Shown: positions 24,376-37,017, numbered from the stretch's first letter. The stretch: 64,000 bases of DNA from Anaeramoeba ignava (GCA_028826165.1 JAPDFW010000079.1:110001-174000); one strand, 5' to 3'. Numbers and translations: made by a program. Notes: a model not told the origin generated them from the sequence alone.

Positions 24376-27300
24376 ATGAATAATTCTCCAAAACGTGTTC
24401 CTTTAGCCAGATATAGATATCAATCTCATACTTTTAAAAAATCTCCTATTAATTTAATTCAAAATGATAAACAAAATTTACATCTTTTTAGAAGAAAAAG
24501 TTTCAAAACAACAAGAAGAAAACTTAAAATTGAAAAACAGGATCTTTTCAAAATTGAAAATCTAAATCAAAATAAAAATCAAAATAAAAATCAAAATCAA
24601 AATCAAAATCAAAATCAAAATCAAAATCAAAATCAAAATAAAAATAAAAATCAAAATCAAAATATAAATCAAAATCAAAATCAAAATATAAATCAAAATC
24701 AAAATATAAATCAAAATCAAAATATAAATCAAAATCAAAATCAAAATCAAAATCTCAAAATCAAATTAAAAATCAAAATCAAAATCAAATTCAAAATCAA
24801 AAAAAATCAAAATCAAATTAAAAATTAAAAATCAAAAAAAAAAAATCAAAAATCAAAATCAAAATCAAAATCAAAATCAAATCAAAATCAAAATCAAAAT
24901 GAAAATAAAAATAAAAATCAAATTCAAATTCAAATTCAAAATCAAAAAATAAATCAAAATAAAAACCAAAATAAAAATCAAAATCAAAATCAAAATCAAA
25001 ATCAAAATCAAAATCAAAATCAAAATCAAAATAAAAATCAAAATCAAAATCAAAATAAAAATCAAAATCAAAATCAAAATATAAATCAAAATCAAAATCA
25101 AAATCAAAATATAAATCAAATTCAAAATCAAAATATAAATCAAATTGAAAATCAAAATATAAATCAAAATAAAAATGAAAATCAAAATCAAATTCAAAAT
25201 CAAAATCAAAATCAAAATCAAAATCAAAATCAAAATCAAAATCAAAATCAAAATCAAAATCAAAATCAAAATAAAAATATAAATAAAAATCAAAATAAAA
25301 ATCAAAATCAAAATCGAAATAAAAATATAAATCAAAATCAAAATCAAAATCAAAATATAAATCAAAATATAAATCAAAATATAAATCAAAATCAAAATCA
25401 AAATCAAAATAAAAATAAAAATATAAATCAAAATGAAAATATAAATCAAATTCAAATTCAAAATCAAATTCAAAATCAAATTGAAAATCAAAATCAAAAT
25501 ATAAATCAAAATAAAAATCAAAATCAAAATGAAAATAAAAATCAAAATAAAAATGAAAATCAAATTCAAAATATAAATGAAAATCAAATTCAAAATCAAA
25601 ATATAAATCAAAATCAAAATATAAATCAAATTGAAAATCAAAATAAAAATCAAATTCAAAATATAAATAATAATAATGATTTAGATTTCGATTTCAATTT
25701 AAATTTTAATGAAATTCAATTTGAAAACGAAAACGAAAACGAAAAGGAAAAGGAAAAGGAAAAGCAAATTCAAATTCAAATTCAAATTGAAGAAACTCAA
25801 AATGAATTAGATATTCTATCAAGTTACTTAAATAATAATTTAGCTAATATTTCTCCAAATATTCATGCAATCATTAAATCATTAAGTTATACAACCAGAA
25901 GAAAAATTATCAAACCAATTTGTCTTCATCTTTCATCAAAATCTTTTTCTTCAATTTCCTCAAATTATATCAATTATTTTTATAATCAATTTGATATGGA
26001 AAATCTTATTAAGTAAAACAACAAAAATATTTTATAATCTTTATTCATTCGAATTGTTTTTCTATTAATTCATTTATTTTTTTTTCCAATCAAGTTGCGC
26101 AAAAAACAAAATATGTTTAACAAATTTTGATTATTCAATCAGTGAAAAGGTTCTTATTGAAATTTTAAGATCATTTCATAATGATGGTAGAATTCAAATT
26201 ATATTTAACCAAATAATAGCAAATATAAAAATATGATTTATTGATTTATTTATTTATTCGATTGTTGTTATTTTTTTTTAGAACATCTTCCAATAGAGTT
26301 TATTATTAATGATCTTACACAAAACGATAGAAAAGGATTTCAAGATGTTTGCAAATACATTTCAAATAAAAATCTAATCAAAATATGGAGTTATTTGATT
26401 AAATATTGGAAAAACACTTGCGATTCAGGAAATCAAACTGTGACTCAAATTTCTCATTTATTTGCACCAATACTCTCAGCTCCAGCTTTCAGAAAAATAT
26501 CAAAACTTCCATCAGGAAAGATCGCAAAAGACCAGTTTGTTATGATAAGTAGTGATTCAATGAATGAAAATGAAATCACTCCAAAAAATCCAATTCAAAC
26601 AAATCAAGATTTTTCTCAAATTGAAAAAATCAAATCAATCCCAAAAACTCAAGAAGATTTCTTTGAAATGAAATGCAAAATCACTAACAATGCAATTAAT
26701 CAGAAATGGAAAAGTGTTTATATTCATTGTGATTATGAAAAGTTGGATTTTTTCACAAATGAAAAGAAAGAAACAAAACTAAAAACAATGTTTCTTACAA
26801 ATATTGCTTTATATAAAAAGCAAAAAATTCAAAATCAAAATCAAAATCAAAATCAATTCCAAAAATCAAAATCAAAATCAAAATCAAAATCAAAATCAAA
26901 ATCAAGTAATAGAGATAGTAGAAAGAAAATTGATTTGGATAAAAAAAATGATAAATCTTCTCGTTTGTTTATGTTAATTGATAAATTAACTGAAAATAAA
27001 TTCAAATTAAGAGCGCTAACATTTAAAAAAAAGGAAGAATGGATCGGAAATATTATAAAGAAACAAAATTTATTAAATGTATAATTTGATGAGGATTTTT
27101 CAAAATCAAAATTAAAATTAAAATTAAAATTTTTTTATTCAAAAAAAAAAAACAAAACAAAAACAAAAAAGAATGATTATCAATTTATTATGAATATTTT
27201 AAACTCAAGTGATTCGAATAATCAAAAACTTTATAGTTTATTAATTTCCAAAAAGATGATTCTTTCTTCAGTTATTGTTGAGAATTATTCAAGTAGGATT

Positions 27301-28281
27301 TTGGAAAAGAATTTTGAATCAGGAGAACAATTAGCAATTTCTTTGATTAAAATTTTTCATTCAAAGAATCAAGCAAATTCTTTTATTCGTTTGGTTATTG
27401 ATGCAGAAGTTCGTCAAACGAAAAGTAAATTTGAGAAAAAATTTTGAATTTAAATTTTAAATTTAAATTTTAAATTTGGATTGAATTTCAAAAAAAAAAA
27501 TCAATCAATAGATGTCAGTTCAATATTTAGATCGAGTACATTTGGATGCAAAGTACTTGGGATATACTCACATTTTGTTGGAGATCAATTACTCAAAACC
27601 ACTATTGAATCAATAATACAAACAGTGTGTAAATTGAGAACATATTTAGATCTTGATCCAAAAAATGTTGATGAGAAAAAATTGGAACAAAATCGAAGTT
27701 CAATAAAAGTAATCACAAATGAATTCATATCGCAATTAACGATGTATTTGAATCAAATGCCTTTTTTATTATATCAAACATGCCGAGCAATATACAAAAC
27801 TGTCAGAAGAATATATCCATCATCAACATCACAAGCTTTAAATAGTTTTTTCTTCTTTCGGTTTTTTATTCCTGCTCTTGTTTCTCCTGTTAAATTTGGG
27901 ATTGTTCAAAAAGAACTATTAAATCCAATTGCACAAAAAAATTTGGTTTTGATTTCCAAAATAATCCAACATATTGCTACTAATTCTGAAGTCGAATCTG
28001 GGCCTCTTGCTTGTTTAAATGATTTTATTATGCTCTCATCTCGTCGTGTTCTTTATGTTTATCAAGAGCTTTGGACTTTTCAAGAAGATTCTTTTAAATC
28101 TCAACAATCTTTATCTGTTTCTAATCAAGAAATTCTTGATTCTTTGGTTTATATTAAAGGTTATATTCAAAGAAATATTAATGATATTCATGATTTGTTG
28201 GTTTATTCAGATTTTTCAAAAGTTTTATTACCTTTTGTTTTGGATTTTGTTGAAAATTTAATTGAAGATAAAACGAATTAA
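24376..28281 (+). CDS. RasGAP protein with RhoGAP-like and PH regions and an Asn-Gln tract
   Basis: Exons: 24376-26012, 26095-26186, 26282-27078, 27172-27424, 27512-28281. Phases from exon 1 onward join (2, 1, 0, 1). The N-terminus MNNSPKRVPLARYRYQSHTF leads into about 1.1 kb of AAAATC hexamer. There are frame changes inside that tract (for example near 24755) with no GT for an intron. Exons 2-3 encode LPIEFIINDL and ISHLFAPILSAP, resembling the C-terminal half of a RhoGAP fold (weak). A PH-like domain follows (WKSVYIHCD to FKKKEEWIGNII), interrupted by a low-complexity loop. Exons 4-5 are a clear RasGAP domain: the arginine-finger segment SSIFRSSTFGCK (Arg codon 27529-27531) and the FFFRFFIPALVSP signature (Arg 27859-27861). 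Expected role: switching off Ras-type GTPases at membranes. RasGAP call is firm, RhoGAP tentative. Confidence 0.85.
24566..25671 (+). repeat. (AAAATC)n tract encoding Asn-Gln dipeptides
   Basis: About 180 hexamers with AAAATA, AAATTC and AAAATG variants. Asn-Gln in the frame that leaves the tract toward the RasGAP domains. I see no GT dinucleotide in the tract, so the internal frame changes (near 24755, 24800-24890 and 24945) cannot be removed by ordinary splicing. The coding strand carries C but almost no G. Confidence 0.9.
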
Positions 28282-28860
28282 CAAATTAAATTATTTTAAA
28301 ATTTTTAAAATTTATATCTAAATCTAATTTATTTATATTTTTATTTATTTTAAAATTTTATCCGATTTTATTTATATTTTTATCCGATTTTATTTTTATT
28401 TATTAATTTATATTTAAATTTATTTATATTTTTTAATTAATATTTTTATATATTTATTTTATTTTTTTTTTATTAATTTATATTAAATTTAAATTTAATA
28501 TTTTAATATTTTTTAATTTTTATTTTAATAATTTATTTATAATTTTAATTTTAATTTTTAATAATATTTAAAATTAAATTTATTTATTAATATTTTTATA
28601 TTTTAAATAATTTAATTTAAAAATTTAATTTTATTTATAATTTTTTTATTTAATATTTTTATCCAATTTTAATTTTATTTATTAATTTATTTAATTTAAT
28701 TAATTTTTAAATTTTAATTTTAATTTTTAATTTAATTAAATTTTTATTTATTTATTTTTTTATTTTTATTTTAATAATTTAATTAATTTTATTTTTAATA
28801 ATTTAATTTAATATTTATTTTATATTTTAAATTTATTTTAAATTTATATTTTATTTTTAA
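28282..28860. other. Gene-free A/T sequence after the RasGAP gene
   Basis: A/T sequence with scattered TATCCGATTTT words (28361, 28382) that announce the satellite that follows. No frame or RNA gene seen. Confidence 0.6.
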
Positions 28861-29670
28861 TTTTATATTAATATTTTTATCCGATTTTTTTATTTTTATT
28901 TATTTAATTTATATTTAAATTTAATTAATTTAATTAATAATTTTTATTTATAATTTTATTTATTTTAAAAATTTAATTATTTTTATTTATTAATTTATAT
29001 TTAAATCTATTTAAATTTATTTATATTTTTTGAATTAATATTTTTATCCGATTTTTTTATTTTTATTTATTAATTTATATTTAAATTTAATTAATTTAAT
29101 TTAATAATTTATTTATAATTTTATTTATTTTAATAATTTAATTTTATTTATTTATTAATCTATATTTAAATCTATTTAAATCTATTTATTTTTAATTAAT
29201 AATTTTATCCGATTTTATTTTTATTTATTAATTTATATTTAAATTTAATTAATTTAATTAATAATTTATTTATAATTTTATTTATTTTAATAATTTAATT
29301 AAATTTATTTATTAAATTTATATTTAAATCTATTTAAATTTATTTATATTTTTAATTAATATTTTTATCCGATTTTTTTATTTTTATTTATTAATTTATA
29401 TTTAAATTTAATTAAAATAATTAATAATTTATTTATAATTTTATTTATTTTAATAATTTAATTAATTTTATTTATTAATTTATATTTAAATCTATTTAAA
29501 TTTATTTATATTTTTTAATTAATATTTTTATCCGATTTTATTTTTATTTATTAATTTATATTTAAATTTAATTAATTTAATTAATAATTTATTTATAATT
29601 TTATTTATTTTAATAATTTAATTAATTTTATTTATTAATTTATATTTAAATCTATTTAAATTTATTTATT
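28861..29670. repeat. Satellite A, unit about 161 bp
   Basis: The anchor TATCCGATTTT recurs at about 28881, 29048, 29209, 29369 and 29531 (spacings 167, 161, 160, 162). Shared words are TTATATTTAAATCTATTTAAA and TTAATTTAATTAATAATTTA around it. About five copies. No coding potential. Confidence 0.85.
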
Positions 29671-30073
29671 TTTTTTTTCATTTAAATTGATCACTTGTTT
29701 TTTGTTTATTAAAAATTTAATAAGAAAATTTAATTAAATTTAATAAAAATTTTATTATAATTTAAAAAAGGAAGATTAATTAAAAAAAAGAAAAAAAAGG
29801 AATGATTGAATAATTGAAATTTTAATTTAAAAAAAAAAAAGCAAAAAAAAAATAAAAAAGCAAAAAAAATTTGAACAAGAATTTAATTTATATTCAACAT
29901 TAATCCAAAAACAATTAAAAATGATCTTTTTTAATTTTTAATTTTATTAATTATTTTATTATTAAATCTTATTAAATAATTATTTAATCAATTTTAATTT
30001 TGAAAAGGGGGTCTTTTTTTAAAATTAAAATTAAAATTAAAATTAAAAAAAGTTTTTTTTTATTTTTTTTTAC

Positions 30074-30085
30074 TTACACGTGTAA
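30074..30085. promoter_or_regulatory. Perfect palindrome with E-box core CACGTG
   Basis: TTACACGTGTAA reads the same on both strands and holds CACGTG, the classic bHLH/bZIP core site. It lies about 150 bp upstream of the first P5C dehydrogenase copy. The same region before the second copy has no such site. Function is inference. Confidence 0.4.
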
Positions 30086-30237
30086 ATTTATTTAAAAAAC
30101 CAAAAAAAAAAAAAAAAAAAAATTTTTAATTTTAATTTTAATTTTTTTCTTTTCAGAAAAAAAAAACTAAAATCAACTTAATTAAATTAAATAAAAACAA
30201 AGATTTTTTTTTATTTTAAAAAATTTAAAAAGAAACA

Positions 30238-32629
30238 ATGAGTCACATTGGTAGATTCAATATACCAACACCACATAATCAAAGCTTAGTAAAAAATCTA
30301 TTAATTTTTTCTACTTTTTCTCTTTATTTTTTTTTCTTTTTATTTTTTTATTAAAATTATTTTATTTAAATTTTTATTAATCAATCCAAAAATCCTTAAA
30401 AATAAAAAAAATTAAATAAAAATAAATTAAAATAATTTGATCAAACAATATTTAATTATAAAAAATAAAAAAGAAAAATATTTTTTAATCTTTATTAATT
30501 TTTAATTGATCTTTTTTTTAATTTTTTATTTTATTAATAATAAAAAGCTTTCTTATCTTCCAAATTCAAAAGAAGCAAAAAAATTAAAAGAAGAATGTGA
30601 AAAAATGAGAAAAGAAATTCCATTTGAAGTTCCTTGTATAATTAATGGAAAAGAATATAAAACAGGAAATATTAAAGAACAATTAATTCCATCAGATCAT
30701 AAAAATGTTATTTGTAAATTTCATCAAGTTTCTGAAGAATTAGTTCAAGAAGCTGTTAAAGGAGCTTTAGAAGCAAAGAAAAAATGGGAAGAAATGAGTT
30801 TTGAAAGTAGAGCTGCTATTTTTTTAAAAGCTGCTGATCTTGTTGTTGGAAAATATCGATATGTTATGATGGCTGCAACAATGTTAGGTCAAGGAAAGAA
30901 TATTTGGCAAGCTGAGATTGATTGTATGGCTGAATTAGCTGATTTCTTAAGATTTAATTTGAAATATATTGAAGGTATCCAAAAATCCAAAAATCCAAAA
31001 ATCCAAAAATCCAAAAATCCAAAAATCAAAATTAAAATCAAAATTAAAATTAAAAATTAAAATTAAAATTAAAATTAAAATTAAAATCAAAATTAAAATT
31101 AAAATTAAAATTAAATTCAAAATTAAAATCAAAATCAAAATCAAAATCTAAATCAAAATCTAAATCAAATTCAAAATTAAAATAAATCAAAACCAAATTC
31201 AAAATTAAAATTAAAATTAAAATTAAAATTAAAATCAAAATCCAAAAATTAAAATTAAAATTAAAATTAAAATTAAAATCCAAAAGAAATTTATTCAAAT
31301 CAACCAAAGATTAATTCAACAGCAGTTTGGAATCGACTTGAATATCGACCATTAGAAGGTTTTGTTCTTGCAATTACTCCTTTTAATTTTACAGCTATTG
31401 GTGGAAATCTTCCAACAGCACCAGCAATGTTAGGAAATGTTGTATTATGGAAACCATCTTCAACTGCAATTTATTCAAATTATATTTTTTATAAAATTTT
31501 ACAAGAAGCAGGATTACCAGCTGGTGTTATTCAATTTGTTCCTGGAACTGGAAGTATGATTGGAAAAGTAAATTTAATTTTATTAAATTTTTTATCCGAT
31601 TTTGATTTTAATAAATAAATATAAATATATAAAAATAAAAATAAAAATAAAAATATAAATAAATAGATACTTCTTAAGAATAAAGATCTTGCTGGTGTTC
31701 ATTTTACTGGAAGTACTGCTGTTTTTAAACATATTTGGCTTGAATCTGCTAAAAATACAATGAGTCTTTATAAATCTTATCCAAGAATTGTTGGAGAAAC
31801 TGGAGGAAAAAATTTTCATTTTGTTCATGAATCAGCTTTAATTGATAATCTTGTTAATCACACAATTAGAGGAGCATTTGAATATCAAGGTCAAAAATGT
31901 TCAGCAACATCAAGAATGTATATTCCAAAAACTATTTGGCCAGAAGTTAAAGAGAAATTAATTAAAGAAGTATCCAAAATCAAAATGGGACAAAGTGATG
32001 GTAAATTTCAAAAATATTCTTTTAAAAATTAAATTAAATTAAAAATAAAAATTAAAATAAAAATAAAAATCCAAAAAGATCCAACATCATTTATGAGTGC
32101 AGTTATTGATAAAAATTCATTTGAAAACATTAAGAAATATATCAATGAAGCAGAAAAAGATGAAAGTGTTGAATTAATTTGTGGAGGAAAATATGATGAT
32201 TCAGTTGGATGGTTTATTGAACCAACAATTTATTTAACAACAAATCCAAAAAACAAATTAATGCAAGAAGAAATATTTGGACCAATTTTAACAATTTATA
32301 TTTATGAAGCAGATAAATATGAAGAAACACTTGAATTATGTGATCAAACATCACCATATGCATTAACTGGAGCAATTTTCGCAAATGATAGAGAAGCTAT
32401 TGATATTGCTATTAAGAAATTAAGACAATCAGCTGGTAATTTTTATATTAATGAAAAATCAACTGGCTCAATCGTTGGTCAACAACCTTTTGGAGGAGCA
32501 AGAGGATCAGGAAATAACCAAAAAGCTGGAGCTATTACTAATCTTATGAATTGGTGTTCACCTCGATCAATTAAAGAAGGATTTGTTGAATTAAAAGATT
32601 GGAAAAATGGACATGAAAAAACAGATTAA
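30238..32629 (+). CDS. Delta-1-pyrroline-5-carboxylate dehydrogenase, copy A
   Basis: Exons: 30238-30288, 30548-30974, 31287-31567, 31667-32000, 32079-32629; phases 0, 1, 0, 1 join to 547 residues (human ALDH4A1 is 563). Oxidises glutamate semialdehyde/P5C to glutamate with NAD in proline and arginine breakdown. Seen: Rossmann segment ITPFNFTAIGGNLPTAPAML, LWKPSSTA, catalytic Glu297 in GETGGKNFHF, catalytic Cys331 in YQGQKCSAT, EEIFGPILTIY, and the C-terminal GQQPFGGARGSGNN. The protein starts MSHIGRFNIPTPHNQ with no visible mitochondrial presequence. That could mean a cytosolic enzyme, an internal signal, or an unusual organelle. Intron 2 is hexamer-rich. Tandem duplicate of copy B 4.4 kb downstream. 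Confidence 0.96.
30975..31286 (+). repeat. ALDH copy A intron 2: ATCCAAAA and AAAATT arrays
   Basis: Starts with five 8-bp ATCCAAAA units and continues as AAAATT/AAAATC hexamers. The equivalent intron in copy B (35244-35575) has the same 8-bp start but a rearranged hexamer part. Confidence 0.9.
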
Positions 32630-32799
32630 AAAAATTTTTTTTTAATCTAAATTTTTTTTCAATTCCATTTTTTTTTTCTTTTGAATCTTTTCTAAATTGA
32701 AAATTCAAACCTTTTTTTCGTTTAGAATTGAATTTCTTCTTTCTTTTTTACTTTTACTTTTTTTCAAACAAATTCAAAAAAAAAAATAAAAACAAAAAG
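32630..32799. other. Spacer after ALDH copy A
   Basis: T-rich 3' flank of the dehydrogenase gene, before the satellite. Nothing recognisable as a gene. Confidence 0.5.
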
Positions 32800-34530
32800 A
32801 AATTGATAAAAATATAATTTATAAATAAATTGAAAATTAAATTTATAAATAATTAATAAATAATTTGATTTAAGGAATTATTTTAAAATAAATTTTATGT
32901 TTAATTTAAATAATTTTTAATTTAATTTTATTTTAATTTAATTTATAAAAAAAAGTGGAATAAAAAATAAAAAATATAATTTATAAATAAATTGATAATT
33001 AAATTTATAAATAATTAATAAATAATTTGATTTAAGGAATTATTTTAAAATAAATTTTATGTCTATTTATATAATTTTTAATTTAATTTTATTTTAATTT
33101 AATTTATAAAAAAAAGTGGAATAAAAAATAAAAAATATAATTTATAAATATATTGATAATTAAATTTATAAATAATTTATAAATAATTTGATTTAAGGAA
33201 TTATTTTAAAATAAATTTTATTTTTATTTTTATATTTTTAATTTTAATTTTATTTTAATTTTAATTTATAAAAAAAAGTGGAATAAAAATAAAAATATAA
33301 TTTATAAATATATTTAAAATTAAATTTATAAATAATTTATAAATAATTTGATTTAAGGAATTATTTTAAAATAAATTTTATGTTTATTTATATATTTTTA
33401 ATTTAATTTTATTTTAATTTAATTTATAAAAAAAAGTGGAATAAAAAATAAAAAATATAATTTATAAATATATTTGAAAATTAAATTTATAAATAATTAA
33501 TAAATAATTTGATTTAAGGAATTATTTTAAAATAAATTTTATGTTTAATTAAATAATTTTTTAATTTAATTTTTATTTTAATTTTAATTTATAAAAAAAA
33601 GTGGAATAAAAAATAAAAATATAATTTATAAATATATTTAAAATTAAATTTATAAATAATTAATAAATAATTTGATTTAAGAAATTATTTTAAAATAAAT
33701 TTTATGTTTAATTATATAATTTTTAATTTAATTTTATTTTAATTTAATTTATAAAAAAAAGTGGAATAAAAAATAAAAAATATAATTTATAAATAAATTG
33801 AAAATTAAATTTATAAATAATTAATAAATAATTTGATTTAAGGAATTATTTTAAAATAAATTTTATGTTTAATTAAATAATTTTTAATTTAATTTTATTT
33901 TAATTTAATTTATAAAAAAAAGTGGAATAAAAAATAAAAAATATAATTTATAAATATATTTAAAATTAAATTTATAAATAATTTATAAATAATTTGATTT
34001 AAGGAATTATTTTAAAATAAATTTTTATGTTTATTTAAACCTATTTTTTTAATTTATTTGGAATTTTAATTTTTAATTTTTAATTTATAAAAATTAATGG
34101 GAATAAAAATAAAAATATAATTTATAAATATATTTTTAAAATTTAATTTATAAATAATTAATAAATAAATTTGATTTAAGAAATATATTTTAAAATAAAT
34201 TTTATTTAATTTTTAATTTAATTTTTAATTTAATTTATAAAAAGTGGAATAAAAATAAAAATATAATTTATAAATAAATTGAAAATTAAATTTATAAATA
34301 ATTAATAAATAATTTGATTTAAGGAATTATTTTTAAAATAAATTTTATGTTTAATTTAAATAATTTTTAATTTAATTTTATTTTAATTTAATTTATAAAA
34401 AAAAGTGGAATAAAAAATAAAAAATATAATTTATAAATATATTTAAAATTAAATTTATAAATAATTTATAAATAATTTGATTTAAGAAATTATTTTAAAA
34501 TAAATTTTATTTTTATTTAAATATTTTTTA
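32800..34530. repeat. Satellite B, unit about 161 bp, with AAAAGTGGAA in each unit
   Basis: The anchor AAAAGTGGAATAAAAA recurs at about 32955, 33116, 33278, 33436, 33601, 33761, 33922, 34096 (altered), 34243 and 34405, typical spacing 158-165 bp. Each unit also has AATTTGATTTAAGGAATTATT and AAAATAAATTTTATGTTTA. About 11 copies separate the two dehydrogenase genes. Unit sequence is unlike satellite A on either strand. Confidence 0.9.
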
Positions 34531-34649
34531 ATTTAATTTTATTTTAATTTTTCATGATATAAATTTATTGAAAAAATCCAAAAAAAAGAAAAAAATATTT
34601 TTTTAAATTTTTATTCTTTTCATTCTTTTCAATTTTTAAAAAAGAAACA

Positions 34650-36918
34650 ATGAGTCACATTGGTAGATTCAATATACCAACTCCACATAATGAACCACCA
34701 GTAAAAAACACAATCTAAATTTAAATTTAAAATTAAGAAAACCATTTTAATTTTTTTGCTTTTTTTTTTGTTAAATTTTTGCTTTTTTAATTTTTTAATT
34801 TATTAAAAATAAAAAGCTTTCTTATCTTCCAAATTCAAAAGAAGCAAAAAAATTAAAAGAAGAATGTGAAAAAATGAGAAAAGAAATTCCATTTGAAGTT
34901 CCTTGTATAATTAATGGAAAAGAATATAAAACAGGAAATATCAAAGAACAATTAATTCCATCAGATCATAAAAATGTTATTTGTAAATTTCATCAAGTTT
35001 CTGAAGAATTAGTTCAAGAAGCTGTTAAAGGAGCTTTAGAAGCAAAGAAAAAATGGGAAGAAATGAGTTTTGAAAGTAGAGCTGCTATTTTTTTAAAAGC
35101 TGCTGATCTTGTTGTTGGAAAATATCGATATGTTATGATGGCTGCAACAATGTTAGGTCAAGGAAAGAATATTTGGCAAGCTGAGATTGATTGCACAGCT
35201 GAAGTTTCCGATTTATTAAGATTTAACTTGAAATATATTGAAGGTATCCAAAAATCCAAAAATCCAAAAATCCAAAAATCCAAAAATCCAAAAATCAAAA
35301 TTAAAATCAAAACCAAATTCAAAATTAAAATTAAAATTAAAAATTAAAATTAAAATCAAAATTAAAATTAAAAATCAAAACCAAATTCAAAATTAAAATT
35401 AAAATTAAAATTAAAATTAAAATCAAAATCAAAATTAAAATCAAAATTAAAATCAAAATCAAAATCAAAATCAAAATTAAAATCAAAATTAAAATTAAAA
35501 TTAAAATTAAAATTAAAATTAAAATTAAAATTAAAATCAAATTCAAAATCAAATTCAAAATCAAAATCCAAAAAGAAATTTATTCAAATCAACCAAAGAT
35601 TAATCCAACAGCAGTTTGGAATCGACTTGAATATCGACCATTAGAAGGTTTTGTTCTTGCAATTACTCCTTTCAATTTTACAGCTATTGGCGCAAATCTT
35701 CCAACAGCACCAGCAATGTTAGGAAATGTTGTATTATGGAAACCATCTTCAACTGCAATTTATTCAAATTATATTTTTTATAAAATTTTACAAGAAGCAG
35801 GATTACCAGCTGGTGTTATTCAATTTGTTCCTGGAACTGGAAGTATGATTGGAAAAGTAAATTTAATTTTATTAAATTTTTTATCCGATTTTAATTTTAA
35901 TAAATAAATAAAAATAAATATAAATATAAATATAAATATAAAAATATAAATAAATAGATACTTCTTAAGAATAAAGATCTTGCTGGTGTTCATTTTACTG
36001 GAAGTACTGCTGTTTTTAAACATATTTGGCTTGAATCTGCTAAAAATACAATGAGTCTTTATAAATCTTATCCAAGAATTGTTGGAGAAACTGGAGGAAA
36101 AAATTTTCATTTTGTTCATGAATCAGCTTTAATTGATAATCTTGTTAATCACACAATTAGAGGAGCATTTGAATATCAAGGTCAAAAATGTTCAGCAACA
36201 TCAAGAATGTATATTCCAAAAACTATTTGGCCAGAAGTTAAAGAGAAATTAATTAAAGAAGTATCCAAAATCAAAATGGGACAAAGTGATGGTAAATTTC
36301 AAAAATATTCTTTTAAAAATTAAATTAAATTAAATTAAAATTAAATTCAAAATCAAAATCCAAAAAGATCCAACATCATTTATGAGTGCAGTTATTGATA
36401 AAAATTCATTTGAAAACATTAAGAAATATATTAATGAAGCAGAAAAAGATGAAAGTGTTGAATTAATTTGTGGAGGAAAATATGATGATTCAGTTGGATG
36501 GTTTATTGAACCAACAATTTATTTAACAACAAATCCAAAACATAAATTAATGCAAGAAGAAATATTTGGACCAATTTTAACAATTTATGTTTATGAAGCA
36601 GATAAATATGAAGAAACACTTGAATTATGTGATCAAACATCACCATATGCATTAACTGGAGCAATCTTTGCAAATGATAGAGAAGCTATTGATATTGCTA
36701 TTAAGAAATTAAGACAATCAGCTGGTAACTTTTATATTAATGAAAAATCAACTGGTGCAGTTGTTGGTCAACAACCTTTTGGAGGAGCAAGAGGATCAGG
36801 AAATAACCAAAAAGCTGGAGCTATTATAAATCTTATGAATTGGTGTTCACCTCGATCAATTAAAGAAGGATTTGTTGAATTAAAAGATTGGAAAAATGGA
36901 CATGAAAAAACAGATTAA
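34650..36918 (+). CDS. Delta-1-pyrroline-5-carboxylate dehydrogenase, copy B
   Basis: Same five-exon structure and identical exon lengths as copy A: 34650-34700, 34817-35243, 35576-35856, 35958-36291, 36368-36918, for 547 residues. Catalytic Glu (GETGGKNF) and Cys (GQKCSAT) are present. Visible differences from copy A: exon 1 ends NEPP instead of NQSL; CTAEVSDLL instead of CMAELADFL; AIGANLP instead of AIGGNLP in the nucleotide-binding loop; TGAVVG instead of TGSIVG. Exons 4 and 5 are almost identical at the DNA level, so duplication or gene conversion is recent. Both copies appear functional. Confidence 0.96.
35244..35575 (+). repeat. ALDH copy B intron 2: ATCCAAAA and hexamer arrays
   Basis: Counterpart of the copy A intron, with five ATCCAAAA units followed by AAAATT/AAAATC hexamers in a different order and number. 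Array turnover is faster than exon divergence. Confidence 0.9.
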
Positions 36919-37017
36919 AAAAATTTTTTTTTTTTTTCAACAAAAGCAAAAAAATTTTTTCATTTTTCATTTTTCATTTTCTTTCATTTTCTTTCATTTT
37001 TCATTTTCTTTCATTTT

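Noticed and set aside
24877-25659. Long minus-strand open frame of Ile/Leu/Phe repeats
   Set aside because: It is the complement of the (AAAATC)n Asn-Gln tract; every frame of this hexamer is open, so length means nothing.
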